From: Unio delphinus | Taxonomy: Eukaryota; Mollusca; Bivalvia; Unionida; Unionidae | DNA length: 64,000 nt | NCBI GenBank assembly: GCA_029339505.1 | Contig: JAQISU010000119.1 | Location: 2,477,001-2,541,000 of the forward strand | Direction of reading: 5' to 3' | Shown: one piece after another, positions 55,785 to 64,000 of the stretch | How the letters are laid out: each line of letters begins with the position of its first letter | Numbering within the stretch: position 1 is the first letter of the stretch | The notes under the pieces: generated by a model | The model's database searches: none | Told to the model about the DNA's origin: nothing | The model's input: only the letters and a program-made list of their open reading frames with translations | Translations under genes and position numbers: made by a program

Positions 55785-55915
55785 CTTGCTTTTGCTGTCA
55801 ATAGAACGGATTGTGTTTGCTGTCAATAGAACGTACTGTGTTTGTTGTCAATAGAACGCGTTGTGTTTGCTGTCAATAAAACGCAGTGTTTTTGTTGTCA
55901 ATAGAACGCATTATG
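55785..55915. repeat. Minisatellite, about 27-bp unit
   Basis: Five units of TTTGCTGTCAATAGAACG plus a variable spacer. Confidence 0.9.
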
Positions 55916-58900
55916 AAATGTTGCTTGCACACATAGATTTTTTAATAATAATAAAAACCCTTTGCAATGAATGAGTTATGAACGAAAACCCAGCAGGTCA
56001 GAAACATATTTTGGTCAAGTAAATTCACCTGATATGTCATTGCATTTTTTCCATTTTTATCTTGATGACACTTTTAATATCCATCCCGCCCACCCCCATT
56101 CCCATCTATGTGTTTCTAATTGTTCTTTATTTATTAGTTAATCGAAATTCCAGACACGTTTTATCATCACTATCGTATTTATATGTGCCCTGACCTGATC
56201 TTCTTTATCGTGGGTAGCAAAAACAAGGAAGAACTCTGCAGCAAAGGTGAGTACGACAGGAATCATCATTTAGCACAATATTTTCCCATGGATTAAGGGG
56301 TGTTGTCAAAATTAATATATCCTACACATTACAAAACTACACTTTAATTCATTATTGCACACTGTAATTGAATACGTCATTTAATGTAGACTGTATGCAA
56401 GTTATATTCCTCTTAAAACTCGAAAATTAACCTTCATCCATAGTTATAGAAAATAACTTTTATTGTTAGTCAACCCTCATATCACCTAACTCTTTAAACC
56501 ATTGCCAACGTAACGCTTAAGTTCGGTTCTTAACTAAAACGTCCTAGTTTTATCAGTCATATATAAATAGAATACTTAAGAATACGTGCATACAAAGTTT
56601 AAATAGGTCGGTCAACTGAACACATGCCTGTACGTACACCCTTCTACACGACACGATTATAAATACCGTTAGTAGGAAATAAGGAAATACAGAAATTTCA
56701 AATTATCACATTCAATTACTTGCTTTTCTATATTTTACAAATGTTATCAACTGGTGAACAGAAGAATTCATATTTAAGATTAACACATAAGTTAAAAGTC
56801 TGTAATTGAATCCTACAAGTTCCTTTTATAAAGACTTTATATCCGGATGTCGAGCATTTTTTTTGACAGCACAAATGTAAGATACGAGACAGCAATTAAT
56901 TCTAGTTGTGTCTTTGTTTCTATTTAATCCACCCAGATATTGCGTGATTGTTCCTTATGATATAAACTTGGAACACTTAAGACTTGCTGACTGACCAACC
57001 ATTATTTAAATATTTACCAGGGTTTTAATTTGGAATTTGTGGTCAAAATCAAGAATTTGATATCCTCTGCTTTCGTATCTCTAAGCTTACCTGTATTCAT
57101 CATATAGCCAGAATAGACATTGTTTATAAAATCAAAAGTGACATATTGGTGTAACTTTTAAAATTTATTGGATTTTTAAAATAAAAATGATAGCTCAGAA
57201 TAATTATTATTATTTTTTGTTCAGTCTTTCGACACAACCACCATTTATTGTATCTTCCCTGTCATAGAAAAAAGCGCGTTTATTGGAGTGGAATAATATT
57301 GGACTTACACATGCGTTTACAAGGTAGTTAATTAAAATAAGTTCATGCGAAATCATGACAACAATGTCACGATGAAATTGTAAAGAAAACACATCTTTTT
57401 AAGTAGGTATCCTACTTGCTCTAAATTAATCCATGTTGTAATTTGAACCAATCAAAAAAGCAATGCGGTAATGAATTTCACGTATCATGCAACAGGTGTA
57501 TCAATTTATTCTGATCCCAGCTTCTTACACTCGTTGAGCTTTTACTTTATTGTAAAAAAGTTTAATTAGCAATGAATAAACTAAATAGGTTTATAATTAT
57601 TACAGGTACGTTCTATTTGTAATGTTGCAATGTTGAAAATCCATTGCATTCAAATTGCCGATCAGTGATGTGTACTGTCAATGTAATACAAGTGAAATAT
57701 TATAAAACTTGATTTGCAAATATAGTTAAATATATTTAAAAATAAAAGCAAATGCATGAATAAATAAATAAATTAATTTATTAATTTATTAGAGAAGTCC
57801 ACGGAATACATTAATCTGATAAATACATATGACATGCCAGCTCATTTTCAGGATTTGTATCTTTTTCTCAAGCACTTTTATATTCCCCTCCATTATTAAT
57901 ATCTTTCTAACCTGTTCCATAGCTATTTTCAAACAGTAATTCAGGACACATTGTATCGTGTCTCTGGTATTTTAGGGTGTTCTGACCCGACCATTTGATA
58001 GCATCTGTAAATAGAACGAGGAAGTTCTCTACAGCAAACTGGCCATAACATGCGTCCAAGTGTAGCTTCCCTGTGGATTAAGGGGTGTTGTCAAAAACAA
58101 TGTATCCATTACAGGTACAAATAACATTTTAACTCTGTATTTCATATTCTCATTGATTGTGTCGTCTAGTATATAATATTAGTAACACATGTCATGTTTC
58201 AAAACTCCAACGTAAGTTAGACACCATGATTGCATAGATGCCTTTTTATTGGTAGTCAACCCCCATCTCACCGATCTCTGTAAAATACTGCCTTCGTGAA
58301 ACTTGAATTCGGACACTAAATAAAACTTCCTAGTTTTATCATTCATACGTGAATCATTAATACATTAATAGAATACTTAGGAATATGTATACAAGGCTAA
58401 ACATAAACAGGGTTCCTGATTGATTGATCTCACCAAAATCCCGGACACATTTTATCACGTGTGACGTATTTTAAGTTGACCTGACCTGACCCTCAGCAGC
58501 GTGGGTAACGATAATGAGGAAGATATGTGTAGTTAACGGGTAGAACATGCATCATCTTGTAACTCAATATTTACACAAGGATTAATGGATGTTGTCAATA
58601 TTAATTCAAACATTATGATCTTATAATATAGAATGATTATATTTTAGAAGCATACGATTCTAGTTCGGTCTTTTGCAAGCCATTTATTTGTTCTTCCTTG
58701 TAATAAATGACGTGTTCAAATGAGTTAAATAATCTGGGATTCACCCTTTTTCTCATCCATGTTATTTACTAGGATTTGTTTGATCCAGTTATGGAAAATG
58801 TACCACCCATACAATTTTATGACGAAACTCATATGAATCAGTTATTTAAGATATTTGTAGCGCTTATCCTAATTTCCCTCCATATTGGAAATTGAACCTA

Positions 58901-58947
58901 ATATTACGTACTATAAAGTAGCAAATAATTACAAGATTGTGGTAACA

Positions 58948-59323
<376 letters not shown>

Positions 59324-59610
59324 TATAGATTGCTTGTGTATGGTCTTGTAGAATTATTTCCACCCACTACCTTCATATGTCGATTCAAACATCTAGCATA
59401 CCTTTAAGGTATTTGCTTTACAGTTAGTACTGAATAATTTGTATATCTTTTTTTTTCTATTTCACTCTTTACTCTTTCTTTAAAACGTTTTTTTTTTCCT
59501 ACTCTGCAGGTTTAAATTCTTTGTAGTCAGTTCCCATTTTACCCATCTCTATCAGCGACATTCAAATTGACGCTTAATGAGTGTATCTTTTGATGTCAGC
59601 CTCATCCGAT

Positions 59611-60230
59611 ATAACATTCACATTTTCTCCAAAATTAGGGATGAAAAACACATTTTGAAACCAACCAACATCCTTTAAAGAAACAAACACACAAAACAAC
59701 AGTAGGCCATTAGTTACACAAAGAGATGTTATTATTCTTGTTGAAAATATACAGATTATAATATGGGTATATTAACTTAATTAACACAGTTATGCATACG
59801 TAATATTTATCAGTCCTTTTAAATCACACTTTTCAGCCATGGAAATATTAATAAAAATAAAATAGGATGATAACTGTTTCAATGAGCGTTTATCTGTAAA
59901 GTATGAATATTTATGTTTTAATTTTTTTCTCTTACTTTATGTCCTTCAATGTACTCAGGTTTACAAAACGGACTTTTTAATTTTAAACTCGTAAACTTTG
60001 CATTCTGTCACACGCATATTATATATGGGGGACATCTCCTAGTAATGATCAGGAAAACCAGATGCAAGTATAAACTAGATCGTCACTAGAGAGTGTTTAC
60101 TGCAGAGTTATATTAAATAATAACTTTACAGCAAGATAAATATCATTTACATAACGACTGCATCATGTAGCTATAAACAATGCGTTGTTATAAATATTTC
60201 AAGAGGATTGTAACGATGACTGCATGGATA
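59611..60230. other. Unassigned sequence before the satellite, no gene seen
   Basis: AT-rich. No repeat or ORF recognised. Confidence 0.4.
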
Positions 60231-63200
60231 GATAGTACGTCACCATACTTTAAAACCGGTTCCCACCATTTTTTTCAGCATGACTTTTGATGAAAAACGG
60301 ACTTTTTTGTTTTTCATGTTATGGATCAGTTGGGCTTAGATAAAAGCTGTTGAAACCCTTTACCCCGCTTGGATTTGGTTAATACTTGGTTTATTGGCTG
60401 CGCACCATTGGATAGTACGTCACCATACTTTAAAACCGGTTCCCACCATTTTTTTCAGCATGACTTTTGATGAAAAACGGACTTTTTTGTTTTTCATGTT
60501 ATGGATCAGTTGGGCTTAGATAAAAGCTGTTGAAACCCTTTACCCCGCTTGTATTTGGTTAATACTTGGTTTATTGGCTGCGCACCATTGGATAGTACGT
60601 CACCATACTTTAAAACCGGTTCCCACCATTTTTTTCAGCATGACTTTTGATGAAAAACGGACTTTTTTGTTTTTCATGTTATGGATCAGTTGGGCTTAGA
60701 TAAAAGCTGTTGAAACCCTTTACCCCGCTTGGATTTGGTTAATACTTGGTTTATTGGCTGCGCACCATTGGATAGTACGTCACCATACTATAAAACCGGT
60801 TCCCACCATTTTTTTCAGCATGACTTTTGATGAAAAACGGACTTTTTTGTTTTTCATCTTATGGATCAGTTGGGCTTAGATAAAAGCTGTTGAAACCCTT
60901 TACCCCGCTTGGATTTGGTTAATACTTGGTTTATTGGCTGCGCACCATTGGATAGTACGTCACCATACTTTAAAACCGGTTCCCACCATTTTTTTCAGCA
61001 TGACTTTTGATGAAAAACGGACTTTTTTGTTTTTCATGTTATGGATCAGTTGGGCTTAGATAAAAGCTGTTGAAACCCTTTACCCCGCTTGGATTTGGTT
61101 AATACTTGGTTTATTGGCTGCGCACCATTGGATAGTACGTCACCATACTTTAAAACCGGTTCCCACCATTTTTTTCAGCATGACTTTTGATGAAAAACGG
61201 ACTTTTTTGTTTTTCAGGTTATGGATCAGTTGGGCTTAGATAAAAGCTGTTGAAACCCTTTACCCCGATTGGATTTGGTTAATACTTGGTTTATTGGCTG
61301 CGCACCATTGAATAGTACGTCACCAGACGTTAAAACCGGTTCCCACCATTTTTTTCAGCATGACTTTTGATGAAAAACGGACTTTTTTGTTTTTCATGTT
61401 ATGGATCAGTTGGGCTTAGATAAAAGCTGTTGAAACCCTTTACCCCGCATGGATTTGGTTAATACTTGGTTTATTGGCTGCGCACCATTGGATAGTACGT
61501 CACCATACTTTAAAACCGGTTCCCACCATTTTTTTCAGCATGACTTTTGATGAAAAACGGACTTTTTTGTTTTTCATGTTATGGATCAGTTGGGCTTAGA
61601 TAAAAGCTGTTGAAACCCTTTACCCCGCTTGGATTTGGTTAATAATTGGTTTATTGGCTGCGCACCATTGGATAGTACGTCACCATACTTTAAAACCGGT
61701 TCCCACCATTTTTTTCAGCATGACTTTTGATGAAAAACGGACATTTTTGTTGTTCATGTTATGGATCAGTTGGGCTTAGATAAAAGCTGTTGAAACCCTT
61801 TACCCCGCTTGGATTTGGTTAATACTTGGTTTATTGGCTGCGCACCATTGGATAGTACGTCACCATACTTTAAAACCGGTTCCCACCATTTTTTTCAGCA
61901 TGACTTTTGATGAAAAACGGACTTTTTTGTTTTTCATGTTATGGATCAGTTGGGCTTAGATAAAAGCTGTTGAAACCCTTTACCCCGCTTGGATTTGGTT
62001 AATACTTGGTTTATTGGCTGCGCACCATTGAATAGTACGTCACCATACTTTAAAACCGGTTCCCACCATTTTTTCAGCATGACTTTTGATGAAAAACGGA
62101 CTTTTTTGTTTTTCATGTTATGGATCAGTTGGGCTTAGATAAAAGCTGTTGAAACCCTTTACCCCGCTTGGATTTGGTTAATACTTAGTTTATTGGCTGC
62201 GCACCATGTGATAGTACGTCACCATACTTTAAAACCGGTTCCCACCATTTTTTTCAGCATGACTTTTGATGAAAAACGGACTTTTTTGTTTTTCATGTTA
62301 TGGATCAGTTGGGCTTAGATAAAAGCTGTTGAAACCCTTTACCCCGCTTGGATTTGGTTAATACTTGGTTTATTGGCTGCGCACCATTGAATAGTACGTC
62401 ACCATACTTTAAAACCGGTTCCCACCATTTTTTTCAGCATGACTTTTGATGAAAAACGGACTTTTTTGTTTTTTCATGTTATGGATCAGTTAGGCTTAGA
62501 TAAAAGCTGTTGAAACCCTTTACCCCGCTTGGATTTGGTTAATACTTGGTTTATTGGCTGCGCACCATTGGATAGTACGTCACCATACTTTAAAACCGGT
62601 TCCCACCATTTTTTTCAGCATGACTTTTGATGAAAAACGGACTTTTTTGTTTTTCATGTTATGGATCAGTTGGGCTTAGATAAAAGCTGTTGAAACCCTT
62701 TACCCCGCTTGGATTTGGTTAATACTTGGTTTATTGGCTGCGCACCATTGAAGAGTACGTCACCATACTTTAAAATCGGTTCCCACCATTTTTTTCAGCA
62801 TGACTTTTGATGAAAAACGGACTTTTTGTTTTTCATGTTATGGATCAGTTGGGCTTAGATAAAAGCTGTTGAAACCCTTTACCCCGCTTGGATTTGGTTA
62901 ATACTTGGTTTATTGGCTGCGCACCATTGGATAGTACGTCACCATACTTTAAAACCGGTTCCCACCATTTGTTTCAGCATGACTTTTGATCAAAAACGGA
63001 CTTTTTTGTTTTTCATGTTATGGATCAGTTATGCTTAGATAAAAGCTGTTGAAACCCTTTACCCCGCTTGGATTTGGTTAATACTTGGTTTATTGGCTGC
63101 GCACCATTGGATAGTACGTCACCATACTTTAAAACCGGTTCCCACCATTTTTTTCAGCATGACTTTTGATGAAAAACGGACTTTTTTGTTTTTCATCTTA

Positions 63201-64000
63201 TGGATCAGTTGGGCTTAGATAAAAGCTGTTGAAACCCTTTACCCCGCTTGGATTTGGTTAATACTTGGTTTATTGGCTGCGCACCATTGGATAGTACGTC
63301 ACCATACTTTAAAACCGGTTCCCACCATTTTTTTCAGCATGACTTTTGATGAAAAACGGACTTTTTTGTTTTTCATGTTATGGATCAGTTGGGCTTAGAT
63401 AAAAGCTGTTGAAACCCTTTACCCCGCTTGGATTTGGTTAATACTTGGTTTATTGGCTGCGCACCATTGGATAGTACGTCACCATACTTTAAAACCGCTT
63501 CCCACCATTTTTTTCAGCATGACTTTTGATGAAAAACGGACTTTTTTGTTTTTCATGTTATAGATCAGTTGGGCTTAGATAAAAGCTGTTGAAACCCTTT
63601 ACCCCGCTTGGATTTGGTTAATACTTGGTTTATTGGCTGCGCACCATTGGATAGTACGTCACCATACTTTAAAACCGGTTCCCACCATTTTTTCAGCATG
63701 ACTTTTGATGAAAAACGGACTTTTTTGTTTTTCATGTTATGGATCAGTTGGGCTTAGATAAAAGCTGTTGAAACCCTTTACCCCGCTTGGATTTGGTTAA
63801 TACTTGGTTTATTGGCTGCGCACCATTGGATAGTACGTCACCATACTCTAATACCGGTTCCCACCATTTTTTTCAGCATGACTTTTGATGAAAAACGGAC
63901 TTTTTTGTTTTTCATGTTATGGATCAGTTGGGCTTAGATAAAAGCTGTTGAAACCCTTTACCCCGCTTGGATTTGGTTAATACTTGGTTTATTGGCTGCG
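60231..64000. repeat. 180-bp satellite array, about 21 units, continuing past the window
   Basis: The first unit starts GATAGTACGTCACCATAC at 60231, and the same word recurs every 180 bp (179-181 in a few units). Units differ by only one to a few bases. Each contains GATGAAAAAC, a 10-base spacer and GTTTTTCATG/C, a near-perfect inverted repeat, plus T6-T8 runs. No ORF is conserved. Confidence 0.98.

Noticed and set aside
60231..60410. Hammerhead ribozyme in the satellite unit
   Set aside because: TGATGA and GAAAC are present, but the CTGANGA core and spacing do not fit.
60231..64000. CRISPR-like array
   Set aside because: Whole 180-bp units repeat with no variable spacers, and the context is an animal genome.

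Overview
The window reads as repeat-rich, gene-poor DNA from an animal. It holds tRNA-derived SINEs, Ty3/gypsy retrotransposons, a non-LTR retrotransposon tail, many tetranucleotide microsatellites and a 180-bp satellite. A mollusc or other lophotrochozoan is my guess from the repeat mix only; nothing in the sequence fixes the species. I found no convincing host gene.

The main content is four copies (E1-E4) of one Maverick/Polinton- or adintovirus-like integrated DNA virus family. Together they give a consistent gene order: terminal inverted repeat (TIR) - minor capsid/penton-like gene - membrane protein - structural gene - adenain-like protease - pX-like hydrophobic protein - double-jelly-roll-like major capsid protein (MCP) - HNH nuclease - zinc ribbon (all on one strand) - PolB/SF1-helicase/HNH (opposite strand) - retroviral-type integrase and zinc-ribbon/phospholipase A2 (first strand) - FtsK/A32-like packaging ATPase (opposite strand) - TIR. 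E1 (1-5054) is the best-preserved replication and packaging half and runs off the left edge. E2 (16691-22782, inverted) is the structural half plus the start of PolB. E3 (27570-35114) has both TIRs and a 5-bp target duplication but lost its replication genes. E4 (38891-49955) has both TIRs and a 5-bp target duplication; its middle structural genes are replaced by unrelated DNA. All copies carry lesions, so they are relics, although several single ORFs remain open.

Two LTR retrotransposons host these insertions. The first (5055-12239, minus strand) has the order gag - protease - integrase - RT - RNase H, the Gmr1-like arrangement in which integrase precedes RT. E1 sits in its 3' LTR. The second (37439-52527) is a tandem LTR - internal - LTR - internal - partial LTR whose internal regions begin inside integrase. 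E4 lies in its first internal region, and the second internal region preserves the empty target site.

The remainder is SINEs (two families), a LINE 3' fragment (15283-16690), a diverged repeat family scattered at 14, 36 and 54-60 kb, simple-sequence tracts (a roughly 800-bp ATT tract, GATA/GATG, ATGT), minisatellites, and about 21 units of a very homogeneous 180-bp satellite from 60231 to the window end.
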